64,000 bases of DNA, taken from assembly GCA_024372625.1 (NCBI GenBank), contig CP099606.1, positions 62,001 to 126,000 of the forward strand, written 5' to 3'. The translations under genes and the position numbers were made by a program. This DNA comes from Comamonadaceae bacterium OTU4NAUVB1. GTDB lineage: Bacteria; Pseudomonadota; Gammaproteobacteria; Burkholderiales; Burkholderiaceae_C. Below, in pieces: positions 26,817-35,468 of the stretch (position 1 is its first letter; each line of letters begins with the position of its first letter). The notes below the pieces were generated by a model, which was given only the letters and a program-made list of their open reading frames with translations, did not search any database and was not told the DNA's origin.

Positions 26817-27680
26817 ATGGCCGATCCCATCCTCCGGCGCAAGCTCGATCGCGGCGAGTTCATCGTGGCGCCGGGACTGCACGACATGATCGCCGCCACG
26901 GTGGCCAACAAGGTCGGTTTCGACATCGTCTACGGCACCGGCTACTGGCTCACCGCGTCCAGCCTCGGCCTGCCCGACGCCGGCATCGCGACGTACACGC
27001 AGATGGTCGAGCGCATGGCGACGCTGGTGCGGACGAGCCGTGGCGCCGTGATCGCGGACGCCGACACCGGCTATGGCGGCCTGCTCAACGTGCACCACAC
27101 GGTGCGCGGCTACGAAGCGGCCGGCGTCACGGCCATCCAGCTCGAGGACCAGGAATTCCCCAAGAAATGCGGCCACACGCCCGGCAAGCGCTGCGTGCCG
27201 ACACGGGACATGGTCGAGAAGATCAAGGTGGCCGTCGAGGCACGCGAGGACGACGAGAACTTCCTGATCATCGCCCGCACGGACGCGCGCGCCTCGCTCG
27301 GCGTGGACGAGGCGATGCGACGACTGGAGGCCTACGCCGAGGCCGGCGCCGACATCCTTTTCTTCGAGGCGCCGCAGTCCGAGGAGGAGATGCGCAGGGC
27401 CTGCGCCGCGTTCGACCGGCCGATGCTGGCCAACATGGCCGACGGCGGCAAGACCCCCATCCTGCCGGCCAGGGTGCTGGAGGAGATCGGCTTCGCCCTG
27501 GCCATCTACCCGTCGCTCACCAGCCTGGCCGCCGCGGCGGCGATGGAACGCGCCCTGGTCGGTCTCAAGGCCGGCGGGGTCGGCGGCGCGCCGGACGTGC
27601 CGCTGTTCGACTTCGACGAGTTCTGCCGCCTGATCGGCTTCGAGCAGGTCTGGGAGTTCGACCGGCGCTGGGCGCGTTGA
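26817..27680 (+). CDS. Isocitrate lyase/PEP mutase superfamily enzyme, methylisocitrate or dimethylmalate lyase-like
   Basis: The 287-residue protein shows the superfamily metal site DADTGYGG at about 81-88 and the lyase loop KKCGHTPGKRCVP at about 116-128. The Cys in KKCGH is the catalytic base in isocitrate, methylisocitrate and 2,3-dimethylmalate lyases, so C-C cleavage of an alpha-hydroxy diacid is likelier than phosphonate chemistry or oxaloacetate decarboxylation. It starts 4 bases after the preceding Bug gene. Products of the known enzymes are pyruvate or glyoxylate plus a carboxylic acid, which would suit a PrpR-type regulator. Dimethylmalate lyase is also the last enzyme of the E. 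barkeri nicotinate route, but a direct link to the nicotinate locus is not shown. Confidence 0.78.
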   Translation: MADPILRRKLDRGEFIVAPGLHDMIAATVANKVGFDIVYGTGYWLTASSLGLPDAGIATYTQMVERMATLVRTSRGAVIADADTGYGGLLNVHHTVRGYEAAGVTAIQLEDQEFPKKCGHTPGKRCVPTRDMVEKIKVAVEAREDDENFLIIARTDARASLGVDEAMRRLEAYAEAGADILFFEAPQSEEEMRRACAAFDRPMLANMADGGKTPILPARVLEEIGFALAIYPSLTSLAAAAAMERALVGLKAGGVGGAPDVPLFDFDEFCRLIGFEQVWEFDRRWAR

Positions 27681-27722
27681 CCGCGCGCCTTTCGACAAGA
27701 AAAACAGACAGGAGACATCCGC

Positions 27723-28730
27723 ATGACCCCATCGTCCGCATCGAACCCGCGCCGCCGCGTGCTCCGGATCGCCCTGGCGGGCGCCGGCGCGCTCGGCCTG
27801 GCCGGCCTCGCCACCGCCACGCGCGCGCAGCAGGACTTCCCCACCAAGCCGATCCGGCTCGTGGTGCCCTTCACCCCCGGCGGGGTCACCGACACAGGGG
27901 CACGCGTCGTGGCCGATCGGCTCGGCGCCCGGCTCGGCCAGCAGGTGGTGGTCGACAACCGCCCCGGCGCGTCCGGCAACATCGGCACCCAGATGGTGGC
28001 CGCCGCCGCACCCGACGGCTACACGCTGGTGCTGGGCTTCGACGGCACGATGGTGATCAACCCCCACGTGTTCTCGAAGGTGCCCTTCGACACGGTCAGG
28101 GACTTCGCCCCGATCGGCAAGATCGGCGACGCCGTGCTCGTCATCGTCACGCACCCGTCGGTGCCCGTGAAGACCCTGCCCGAACTGATCGCCCACTCCA
28201 GATCGAATCCGGGCGGACTGTCGTACGGCAGTTCGGGCACCGGCGGCACGCCGCACATCGCCGCCGAGATGCTCAAGGCCCGGACCGGAGCGAACTTCGT
28301 GCACGTCCCCTACAAGGGAGGCGGTCAGGCCCTGACCGACGTGGTAGGCGGCCAGCTGCCCATGCTCTACACGGCCGTGGCCGGCGCGCTGCCCTTCATC
28401 GAGAAGGGCCAGGTCCGGGCCATCGCGGTGTCCAGCGCGCAGCGACTGGCCTCGCTGCCGGACGTGCCGACCGTCGCCGAGTCGCTGCCCGGCTTCGAAG
28501 CCAGTTCGTGGATCGGCCTGCTCGCGCCCGCGCGCACGCCGGCGCCCGTCGTCGAGCGTCTGCAGCGGGAACTGGCCGCCGTGGTGAGGGAGCCCGCGAT
28601 CCGGGAGCGACTGGCCCGGCTCGGGATCATGGCCGTGGGCAACACGTCCACCGAATTCGGCCAGCAGATCGAGGCCGACCTGAGGAAGTACGCCGACGTC
28701 GTGCGGGCCGCCGGCATCCGAGTCGACTGA
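27723..28730 (+). CDS. Bug/TctC-family periplasmic solute receptor
   Basis: The 335-residue precursor begins with a twin-arginine-like signal (NPRRRVLRIALAGAGALGLAG), cut near ATRAQ at about residue 36. Bug features include IRLVVPFTPGGVTDTGARV, DNRPGASGNIGTQMV, FVHVPYKGGGQALTDVVGGQLP and the ending AAGIRVD. AGGAG stands 8 bases before the ATG. It is the last gene of the sigma-54 operon, 42 bases after the lyase gene and facing a convergent glycosyltransferase gene 19 bases on. The ligand is unknown, presumably the acid handled by the CoA-transferase and lyases. Confidence 0.85.
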   Translation: MTPSSASNPRRRVLRIALAGAGALGLAGLATATRAQQDFPTKPIRLVVPFTPGGVTDTGARVVADRLGARLGQQVVVDNRPGASGNIGTQMVAAAAPDGYTLVLGFDGTMVINPHVFSKVPFDTVRDFAPIGKIGDAVLVIVTHPSVPVKTLPELIAHSRSNPGGLSYGSSGTGGTPHIAAEMLKARTGANFVHVPYKGGGQALTDVVGGQLPMLYTAVAGALPFIEKGQVRAIAVSSAQRLASLPDVPTVAESLPGFEASSWIGLLAPARTPAPVVERLQRELAAVVREPAIRERLARLGIMAVGNTSTEFGQQIEADLRKYADVVRAAGIRVD

Positions 28731-28749
28731 GGGGCGCCGGCCCGGCCGG

Positions 28750-29637
28750 TCACTTGAATTCGAGGATGCGCCGGGGGTCGAGACGCCCGCGCGCCAGGTC
28801 CCACAACGCGAGCAGGTTGCCTTTCAGGCGGCCGCGCCGGTCGACCCACGGTTCGGGCCGCAGCGTGCGCGCGGTGTTGGCCAGCATGTTCCTCGACATG
28901 TGCGTGCGGGCCAGCGGCCAGGCCATGGTGCCCTTGCGCGCCAGATAGATCGGGTTGGCGACCTGCGAATAGCCCAGGCGGACGCCGGGGCTGCGACCGG
29001 ATTTCTTCACGCCCAGGTGCACGCCGCGCAGGCGGGGCGCCTGGACGATGGTGCCGTGCGCGGCGGCCTGGCGCGAGAAATCCAGGTCCTCCAGCCAGGC
29101 GTAGAGCGGGAGGTTCTCGTCGAAGCGCAGGCCCCGCTCGCGCACCGGCCGCATCCGCACGGCCATGTTGCAGCCGTAGCCGTTGTAGGTCGGACGGGTC
29201 GCGCGGGACGCGTCGTTCGGCCCCGCGTCCTCGATGATGCGCACGCCCTCCTGGTGGTCCAGGCCCGGGCCGAGGATGCCGTCGGCCAGGACCTGGCCGG
29301 TCGCGATGACCACGTCGGGCATCGCATCGAACAGGAGCTCGAGTTCCGCGAGGTAGTCGTCGCAGGGCAGGAAGTCGTCGTCGAAGAAGACCACCACGTC
29401 GGCCGTCGACGCCGCGAGCAGCACGTTTCGCTGGCACGGCAGTCCCACGGGACCGGCCAGCACGCGGGCTTCGCCTCCGTAGGCGTCCAGGCAGGCCGCG
29501 TCGAAATCCTGCGGCTTCGCCGGACAGATCAGGAGCGCGTCGGCCATGCGCGACTGCCTCGACAGGCGCAGGATGGTGTCGGTCATCACGTCCCGGCGGC
29601 CGGCGGTGGCGATCGCGATCGCGATTGTGAGTTTCAT
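28750..29637 (-). CDS. Family 2 glycosyltransferase
   Basis: The 295-residue protein opens with the GT-A Rossmann start MKLTIAIAIATAGRRDVM and carries a metal-binding acidic motif DDDFLP near 86-91 (VVVFFDDDFLPCDDYL). A second acidic patch LEDLDFSRQAA near 184 fits the catalytic base position. No membrane helix is visible, so it should act on a lipid-linked sugar at the cytoplasmic face. It is the last gene of the leftward exopolysaccharide unit running from 35053. The sugar donor and acceptor cannot be told. Its 5' end is 75 bases from the preceding glycosyltransferase gene, which leaves room for a weak internal promoter. Confidence 0.85.
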   Translation of the reverse strand: MKLTIAIAIATAGRRDVMTDTILRLSRQSRMADALLICPAKPQDFDAACLDAYGGEARVLAGPVGLPCQRNVLLAASTADVVVFFDDDFLPCDDYLAELELLFDAMPDVVIATGQVLADGILGPGLDHQEGVRIIEDAGPNDASRATRPTYNGYGCNMAVRMRPVRERGLRFDENLPLYAWLEDLDFSRQAAAHGTIVQAPRLRGVHLGVKKSGRSPGVRLGYSQVANPIYLARKGTMAWPLARTHMSRNMLANTARTLRPEPWVDRRGRLKGNLLALWDLARGRLDPRRILEFK

Positions 29638-29712
29638 GGTCGGGCGTCCTCGAAGGTGCAGCCGCGTCGCGCGGCGAAAGTGCGATGCCGGATCGGAATG
29701 ACGAGGCCCGCC

Positions 29713-30924
29713 TCAGACGGCGGGAACGGGATCGGTGGCCGCCTCGCCCTGTCGCGAGGGCGCCCCGAGCACCGCGTCCAGCAGCTGGCGCGCGGCCCGC
29801 TCCCAGGTGAATTGCGCCGCGTGCGCCCGGCCGCGGGCGCGCGTCTCGGCATGGAGGCCGGGCTCGTCGCGCAGCCGCACGATCTGGCGCACCCATTGCG
29901 CGGGGTCGTGCGCGTCGGCCCACAGGGCGGCCTCGCCGCACACCTCGGGCAGCGCGCCGCAGGGCGCGACGACCGTCGGGCAACCGAGCGCCATCGCCTC
30001 CAGCGGCGGCAGGCCGAAGCCCTCGGTGGTCGAGGGGAAGGCCAGCGCGAGGGCCTGCGTCAGCAGGCCGGCGAGCTGGGCGTCGTTCACGAAGCCGAGG
30101 AACTTGACGTTGGGAGGAACGCGGCAGCCCTGGCGCTCGAAGTCCTCGCGCGTCGCCGGTCCGAACAGCGCCAGCGTGACGTCCCGCAGGGCCGGCGCGG
30201 CGAAGGCCTCCAGGAGCACCTGGATGTTCTTGTGCTGCTGGCGGTTCGACAGCGCCAGCACGTAGGCGCCGCCCGCGAGCCCGGCGGCGCCTGCCGCCGC
30301 GAGGTCGGGCGCGTGGCGCAGCACGTGGTCGCACCCGTTGTGGATCACGGTGATGTTGCCGGCATCAGCCACGCCGAACTTGTCGAGCTGGTCCCGGGAG
30401 TACCGCGACACGGTCAGCAGGCCGCGATGGCGGCGTCCCAGCCGGGGCAGGACGAACCGGTACCAGCTGCGGAACAGGCGCGAGTAGGAGCGTGGCGAGG
30501 TGTACACCTGCGCATCGTGGACCATGGTGAACGCGTTGCGCGCCAGGACGGGTCCGATGTTGCAGAGGCTGACGATCGTCTCGTCGCGCGCGCGGCGCGG
30601 CAGCTGCGTCTGCTCCCACAGCACGCCCGTCAGGCGGCGGCGCAGCGGCGACATCGTGCGCGGACCCGCGTCGTGCTCGACACGGATGTGCGAGAGGCGC
30701 AGGTCGACGTCGTGGCGCCCCGGCACCAGCACGCGGCAGTGCAGCCTGCCGGCCAGGGCCTTGTCGTTGGCGAGCACCTTGTCCAGGGCCACCAGCATTT
30801 CCCGGGCGACGCGGTAGACGCCCGAGCGGCTGGTCGAGGGTTGAAGGAATTTGCCGTTGATGACGAGCCTCGGCAGCTCGGCACGCTCGGCCATGAACAC
30901 CGTGTCAGGTGGATTGATCGGCAT
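29713..30924 (-). CDS. Family 4 (GT-B) glycosyltransferase
   Basis: The 403-residue protein has the GT-B arrangement of family 4: an N-terminal acceptor half, then VTVSRYSRDQLDKFGV and VIHNGCDHVL near the hinge, and the donor-site motif FPSTTEGFGLPPLEAMALGCPTVV with the E-x7-E pair near 310-320. The GGGAGG ribosome site 5 bases before the ATG at 30924 selects the start MPINPPDTV; the longer frame adds six residues. It belongs to the leftward exopolysaccharide unit and would add a sugar to the lipid-linked repeat unit on the cytoplasmic side. The ending QGEAATDPVPAV is an unstructured tail. Confidence 0.87.
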   Translation of the reverse strand: MPINPPDTVFMAERAELPRLVINGKFLQPSTSRSGVYRVAREMLVALDKVLANDKALAGRLHCRVLVPGRHDVDLRLSHIRVEHDAGPRTMSPLRRRLTGVLWEQTQLPRRARDETIVSLCNIGPVLARNAFTMVHDAQVYTSPRSYSRLFRSWYRFVLPRLGRRHRGLLTVSRYSRDQLDKFGVADAGNITVIHNGCDHVLRHAPDLAAAGAAGLAGGAYVLALSNRQQHKNIQVLLEAFAAPALRDVTLALFGPATREDFERQGCRVPPNVKFLGFVNDAQLAGLLTQALALAFPSTTEGFGLPPLEAMALGCPTVVAPCGALPEVCGEAALWADAHDPAQWVRQIVRLRDEPGLHAETRARGRAHAAQFTWERAARQLLDAVLGAPSRQGEAATDPVPAV

Positions 30925-30974
30925 AACGCCCTCCCAGGGCAATCTCGTTGGGGTTGACGGTCATCGCGGCGCCC

Positions 30975-32492
30975 TCACGGCGCGCCGGGCCGGCGGGGCC
31001 GCAGGCGCCGGGCCAGCCGGTCGAGCGCGTGGCGTTCGAGGCCGGCCGGCCGGCCGGCCAGGCGCCAGGCCAGCCAGGCGAAGAAAAGGTAGGCGAGCAG
31101 GTAGGCACCGCCCAGGGGCACCGCCCGCCCCAGCAGCGCGGGCAGCGTGGCGGCCGCCAGCACCCAGGGGGCGCCGAGGTAGAGGACGGCACCGGCCGCC
31201 AGCAGCACGCACATCGGCCTGACCAGCGCCATGGCCTGCGGCACCAGCCCGACGTCGACCAGCCGGCGCACGATGCACATGCCGGTGAAGGTGCCGGCGG
31301 CGGTGGCGATGGCGCTCCCGGCGATGGCGCCGGGGATGCCGAAGCGCACCGCGCCCCACCAGACCAGCGGCAGCCGGATCACCAGTTCGACCAGCGTGCG
31401 CGCCGCCACCCAGCGCGTGCGGTCCAGCGTCATCGCTAGCGGCCCCATCAGGATGGCCGGCAGACCCAGGACCGCGACCGCGCTGATCCAGCGCAGCCAC
31501 TGGGCGGCGGGCTCCCACGAGGGCCCGAGCGCCACGCGCACCAGGATGTCCGGCCAGAGCATCGGCACGCCCATCACCCCGACCATCACCAGCCCGATGG
31601 CATTGCTCAGCTGCACGTAGCGGGAACGCCGGTCCGCGTCGGCGGCGACCATCGCGCTCATGGCCGGGCGGAACAGCGGCTGGATCAGGGCCTGCATCGG
31701 GATCTCCGAGATCTGCTTGCCCATCGCGTACTGGCCGAACATGGCGGTCGTGGTCAGGCGCGGCAGGATCAGCCGGTCGATCTGCCAGTTGAGCGCGGCA
31801 CCCGCCTGGGACAGGAAGTTCCAGCCGATGAGGTCGGAGAAATAGGGCCACCGGCTCAGGGTCAGCCGGGGACGCAGCGGTGCGATCACGTACGACATCA
31901 CGGTGGTCGTCAGGGGGCCGCCCACCGTCGCCGCCGCGATCGCCCAGTAGCTCCCGGTCGTCGCCGCGATGCCGATCGACAGCACCAGCGCCACCGCCTT
32001 GCCCGACAGTTCCATGCGGGCGTCGGGGCGGAAATTGAAGACCCGCGCGTACTCCACCATCCGTGGACTGACCAGGCCGCGCAGGGCCGGCGCCAGGGCC
32101 AGCACCGCCAGCAGCGCCCGCAGGCGCGGCTCGTCGTTGAAGGCGGCCAGCGGCCAGGCCAGGGCCAGCAGCAGGAGGGCGATGACCAGGCCGCGCAGGA
32201 GGCTGAGCGTGAACGCCGTGTGCAGCATGTCCGGCGTCAGCGCCGGCGCGCGGATCAGCGCCGCGGCCATCGGCAGCTCGAACAGGGCTTCGACGATGAA
32301 CACCGCCGCCATGGCCATCGCGACCAGCCCGAACTCCGCCGGCCCCAGGAACCGCGCCAGCGTCACCAGCATCACCAGATCGATCAGCTTGGTCGCCAGC
32401 CGGGTGCCCACCGTCCAGAGTCCGGCGCCCAGGGCGCGCCCGGCCATGCTCGCGGGCTCAGCCAAGGCGGGCACCATCGCCGATGACGGCAC
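30975..32492 (-). CDS. wzx: Wzx-type polysaccharide flippase
   Basis: The 505-residue protein has about 12-14 membrane helices in the MOP-superfamily pattern, beginning GLWTVGTRLATKLIDLVMLVTLARFLGPAEFG, the conserved start of Wzx proteins. The segment FLSQAGAALNWQIDRLILPRL near 228-248 matches the central family motif. It would turn the undecaprenyl-linked repeat unit across the inner membrane. It overlaps the upstream polymerase gene by 35 bases, showing tight coupling. An Arg-rich tail (DRLARRLRPRRPG) ends the protein on the cytoplasmic side. Confidence 0.85.
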   Translation of the reverse strand: MPSSAMVPALAEPASMAGRALGAGLWTVGTRLATKLIDLVMLVTLARFLGPAEFGLVAMAMAAVFIVEALFELPMAAALIRAPALTPDMLHTAFTLSLLRGLVIALLLLALAWPLAAFNDEPRLRALLAVLALAPALRGLVSPRMVEYARVFNFRPDARMELSGKAVALVLSIGIAATTGSYWAIAAATVGGPLTTTVMSYVIAPLRPRLTLSRWPYFSDLIGWNFLSQAGAALNWQIDRLILPRLTTTAMFGQYAMGKQISEIPMQALIQPLFRPAMSAMVAADADRRSRYVQLSNAIGLVMVGVMGVPMLWPDILVRVALGPSWEPAAQWLRWISAVAVLGLPAILMGPLAMTLDRTRWVAARTLVELVIRLPLVWWGAVRFGIPGAIAGSAIATAAGTFTGMCIVRRLVDVGLVPQAMALVRPMCVLLAAGAVLYLGAPWVLAAATLPALLGRAVPLGGAYLLAYLFFAWLAWRLAGRPAGLERHALDRLARRLRPRRPGAP

Positions 32493-33930
32493 GCGGCGCG
32501 CGCGCGATCGAGCCGGACCCGGCGCGCACCGCGGCGACGGGGAACGCCCGGCGGGGGGTCGGCTGCTGCAGCAGCGCGATCGAGAAGCCGTAGAGCCAGG
32601 CGTTCAGCACGCCGAAGTCGGGCGTGGTACCGATCGTCAGTCCGGCCAGGAAGGGCGCGAAGTAGGCCCACCGCACCGCCGACATCAGGGCCCCGCCCTG
32701 CGCGTCGTCGCGCCCGCCGCGCCGCAGGAAGAGGCACTGGGCGACGAACAGCGCGTAGAGCAGGGCCCCGACGATGCCGACGTTGCTCGCCAGCGCGACC
32801 GCGAAGTTCGACGCGCGCGTGCCGCCCAGCCCGACCCCCAGACCGTGCGTCTCCCACAGGGCGCGCCAGGACACCTGCGTCCACATGGTGCGTTCCTCGT
32901 AGGAGAGCGAACTCGTCTTCTGGAGCACCATGGTGTCGAACATCTGCTGCATCGGCGCGAACAGGCGTGGCACCGCGACGAACAGCAGCACCAGCAGCGC
33001 GAGCGCCGCCAGGCTCAGGCGCAGTTCGCGGGCCAGGCCGTGCCGGAGGTAGGGATTGCGGCCGGCGGCCACCGAGCGCCAGCACCATTCCGCCACCATC
33101 GCGCCGCCGAGCACGCCGAGACCCAGGTAGGCCGCCGAGGACGTGGACAGCGCGATCAGCGCCAGCAGCGACGCCATCAGCGCCGGGACCAGCCACTGCC
33201 GCACGAAGCCGGCGGCCATCGCGCGCCGGAAGAAGTACAGCAGCGAGAGGAAGGACAGCGCCAGCGTCCCGAACGAGGACGCCTCGGGCATCAGACCCAC
33301 GACGCGTTTGCTGTCGAGGATCTCGTCGTTCGTGAGCAGTGCGTAGGTGGCGGTGCGGAACAGGTCGAGCAGCGGCTCCAGCGGCACGTAGCGCGCGCAG
33401 AAGTCGAGCACGCCGGTGAGCGCGGTGATCGCCGCGCCCAGGCACAGCGCGTTCAGGGCCCGTTCACGGCTCCCCGGTTCCGTGAGCAGGTCGGCGAAGG
33501 CGAACGTCGCGAGCACCGAAATGCTGATGTAGACGAACTGCGAGACGTTCTGCAGCGTCGGGCGCAGCAGCGCGAAATCCGCCTGCGAGACCGCGATGAC
33601 GACGACCTCCCCGGCGAAGAAGCGCGGCATGAACAGCGTCGTGACGCTCGCCACGATCCAGAAGGCCAGCAGCAGCAGCGCGACAGAGGGCGTCAGGGCG
33701 GCGTCCACGGCGCGGGCCAGGCCGCCCTTGCGGCCCAGTTGCCGCGCGATCACCAGCAACGCGACGATGGGCGCGGGGGTCAGCGTCAGGCCCGCCGTCA
33801 GGCTCGTCGGTATCACCGCGAGCGAGCCGAACGGCAGCGACGCGAAGAACAGCGGCAGCAGCGCCTGCCGGTGACGCAGCGACACCCAGGCCACCAGGAT
33901 CCAGAAGACGGCGATCGGAACGGCTTCCAT
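32458..33930 (-). CDS. O-antigen polymerase/ligase-like membrane protein (Wzy candidate)
   Basis: The 490-residue protein has about 11-12 membrane helices and a large soluble loop near 300-375 (including SSLSYEERTMWTQVSWRALWETHGLGVGLGGTRASN), the usual place of the catalytic loop of Wzy polymerases and WaaL ligases. The GLGVGLG turn and nearby Arg are typical of the O-antigen ligase superfamily. Given the flanking flippase and glycosyltransferases, polymerisation of repeat units is the likely role; ligation is an alternative. Wzy proteins diverge quickly, so only the topology and loop support the call. It ends within the flippase gene and starts 4 bases after the next glycosyltransferase gene upstream. 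Confidence 0.75.
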   Translation of the reverse strand: MEAVPIAVFWILVAWVSLRHRQALLPLFFASLPFGSLAVIPTSLTAGLTLTPAPIVALLVIARQLGRKGGLARAVDAALTPSVALLLLAFWIVASVTTLFMPRFFAGEVVVIAVSQADFALLRPTLQNVSQFVYISISVLATFAFADLLTEPGSRERALNALCLGAAITALTGVLDFCARYVPLEPLLDLFRTATYALLTNDEILDSKRVVGLMPEASSFGTLALSFLSLLYFFRRAMAAGFVRQWLVPALMASLLALIALSTSSAAYLGLGVLGGAMVAEWCWRSVAAGRNPYLRHGLARELRLSLAALALLVLLFVAVPRLFAPMQQMFDTMVLQKTSSLSYEERTMWTQVSWRALWETHGLGVGLGGTRASNFAVALASNVGIVGALLYALFVAQCLFLRRGGRDDAQGGALMSAVRWAYFAPFLAGLTIGTTPDFGVLNAWLYGFSIALLQQPTPRRAFPVAAVRAGSGSIARAPRAVIGDGARLG

Positions 33931-33934
33931 GGCG

Positions 33935-35053
33935 TCAACCCGCGGCGGCCGGACCGGCCGGGGTGCCGGATCGGGCGGCGATCAGCGACGCGATGAGACC
34001 GCCCAGGCGATCCCTGAAGACATCCATCCCGAACGAGCGCGCGTGGGCCTGCAGCACGGCGGGATCGAAGGCGTGGGCCATGGCCTCGAAACGCCCGATC
34101 GCCTCCATCATCGCCTCGGTCTTCTGTTCGTGGAAGAACAGGCCCGTGTGCCCCGCGACGACGGTCTCCAGCGCGCCACCCTTGGCGAACGCGACCACGG
34201 GCCGACCGCTCGCCATCACCTCCAGCGGAACGATGCCGAAGTCCTCGACACCCGGAAACAGCAGCGCGCGGCAGCGCGAGAAGTGGCGCGTCATGGTCGC
34301 GTCGTCGACCGCGCCGAGGAACTCGACCGTCGGACCCGCCAGCCGCCTGAGCGCGGGGCCGGCGCCGGCCCCGATGACCGTCAGGCGCCGGCCCAGGCGC
34401 GTGCACGCCTCGACCGCGATCTCGATCTTCTTGTAGGGCGTGATCTGGCCGGCGCACAGGTAGTGGTCGTCCACCACACCCGCCGGTGCGAAGCGCGACA
34501 GGTCGACGGGGGGATGCACGACGTGGGCATCGCGGCGGTAATACCGGTTGATCCGGCGCGCCACGTACGCCGAATTGGCGATGAAGTGATCGACCCGGTG
34601 CGACGTGCTCACGTCCCACCGGCGCAATGCGGGCGCGGTCAGCGACATCAGCACCCGCGTCACCGGCCCGGCCGACGCCCGGTACTGGGGATACAGGTCC
34701 CAGATGTAGCGCATGGGCGAGTGGCAGTAGCAGATGTGGATCGCGTCCGGTCCGGGAATGACGCCCTTGGCCGGACCGGCCTCGCTGGAGATCACGAGGT
34801 CGTAGCCGGTCAGGTCGAACGACTCCAGGGCATGCGGCATCAGCGGCAGCATCTTCTGGTAGTGCCGCCGTCCGCCGATCTTCTGCAGGAACGACGTCGT
34901 GATCCGGTGGCGCCGGAGCTTGTCCGAAATCGCGGCCTCGTCGCACACCAGCGTGAAGATGTCGGCCTCCGGATAGAGGTCGGACAGCACTTCGAGCACC
35001 TTCTCGCCGCCGCGCATGCCCACGAGCCAGTAATGGACCAGCGCGACCTTCAC
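33935..35053 (-). CDS. Family 4 glycosyltransferase, WbaZ-like
   Basis: The 372-residue protein begins MKVALVHYWLVGMRGGEKVLEVL and has SPMRYIWDLYPQY near 111, FIANSAYVARRINRYYRRDAHVVHPPVD near 158 and the donor-site segment LFPGVEDFGIVPLEVMASGRPVVAF near 263. This set matches the WbaZ/mannosyltransferase-like group of GT4 enzymes. It is first in the leftward unit GT4-wzy-wzx-GT4-GT2, with its promoter presumably in the A+T-rich gap just upstream. The donor sugar may be GDP-mannose by family resemblance, but this is not certain. The enzyme should work on the cytoplasmic side. Confidence 0.85.
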   Translation of the reverse strand: MKVALVHYWLVGMRGGEKVLEVLSDLYPEADIFTLVCDEAAISDKLRRHRITTSFLQKIGGRRHYQKMLPLMPHALESFDLTGYDLVISSEAGPAKGVIPGPDAIHICYCHSPMRYIWDLYPQYRASAGPVTRVLMSLTAPALRRWDVSTSHRVDHFIANSAYVARRINRYYRRDAHVVHPPVDLSRFAPAGVVDDHYLCAGQITPYKKIEIAVEACTRLGRRLTVIGAGAGPALRRLAGPTVEFLGAVDDATMTRHFSRCRALLFPGVEDFGIVPLEVMASGRPVVAFAKGGALETVVAGHTGLFFHEQKTEAMMEAIGRFEAMAHAFDPAVLQAHARSFGMDVFRDRLGGLIASLIAARSGTPAGPAAAG

Positions 35054-35468
35054 GGCACGGCTCTGGCGAGTCGGGAAGGCCGGTCGCCGGACGAGCCGGT
35101 CGCGCGGTCCGGAGTCAAACGCGGGAATTCCACGGTAGACATGGCGTTGCTCGATGCTTTAGGGCGCTGCGGATCGCCTGAAAATTGCATCGCACAAACG
35201 ATGCCCACGACGACCGATGACCCCATGCGTGCTGATCTGAAATAACATGACACAATTAGTTCGCCTTGTAATTCTAATGGCTTCGTGTGCGACTCGGCAC
35301 TGCCGGGTAGTAATTTTTTATTAACCTGTCGAAACGGAATTGGGTGGATTTTCACGGCTCCGATTCCAACCGACGCTATTTCTTTTTCATTCGGGATTCA
35401 CGGTTCATCACGGCATTTCCAAAGCAGAACACAGACGGGAATTCGATCTTCCAGTTCAACGGACCACC
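35054..35468. other. A+T-rich divergent intergenic region in the exopolysaccharide cluster
   Basis: This 415-base gap lies between two divergent glycosyltransferase genes and must contain both promoters. From about 35200 the base composition drops far below the surroundings, with runs such as TAATTTTTTATTAA near 35310. No gene is supported. No clear -35/-10 pair with proper spacing could be fixed by eye. Confidence 0.5.

Noticed and set aside
28731..28749. GC-rich palindromic bases between convergent genes as a bidirectional terminator
   Set aside because: The stem is short and ambiguous, and no T tract is present on either strand.
35054..35468. A JUMPstart/ops antiterminator element ahead of the polysaccharide genes
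   Set aside because: No GGCGGTAG-type core or matching flanks were found in this gap.
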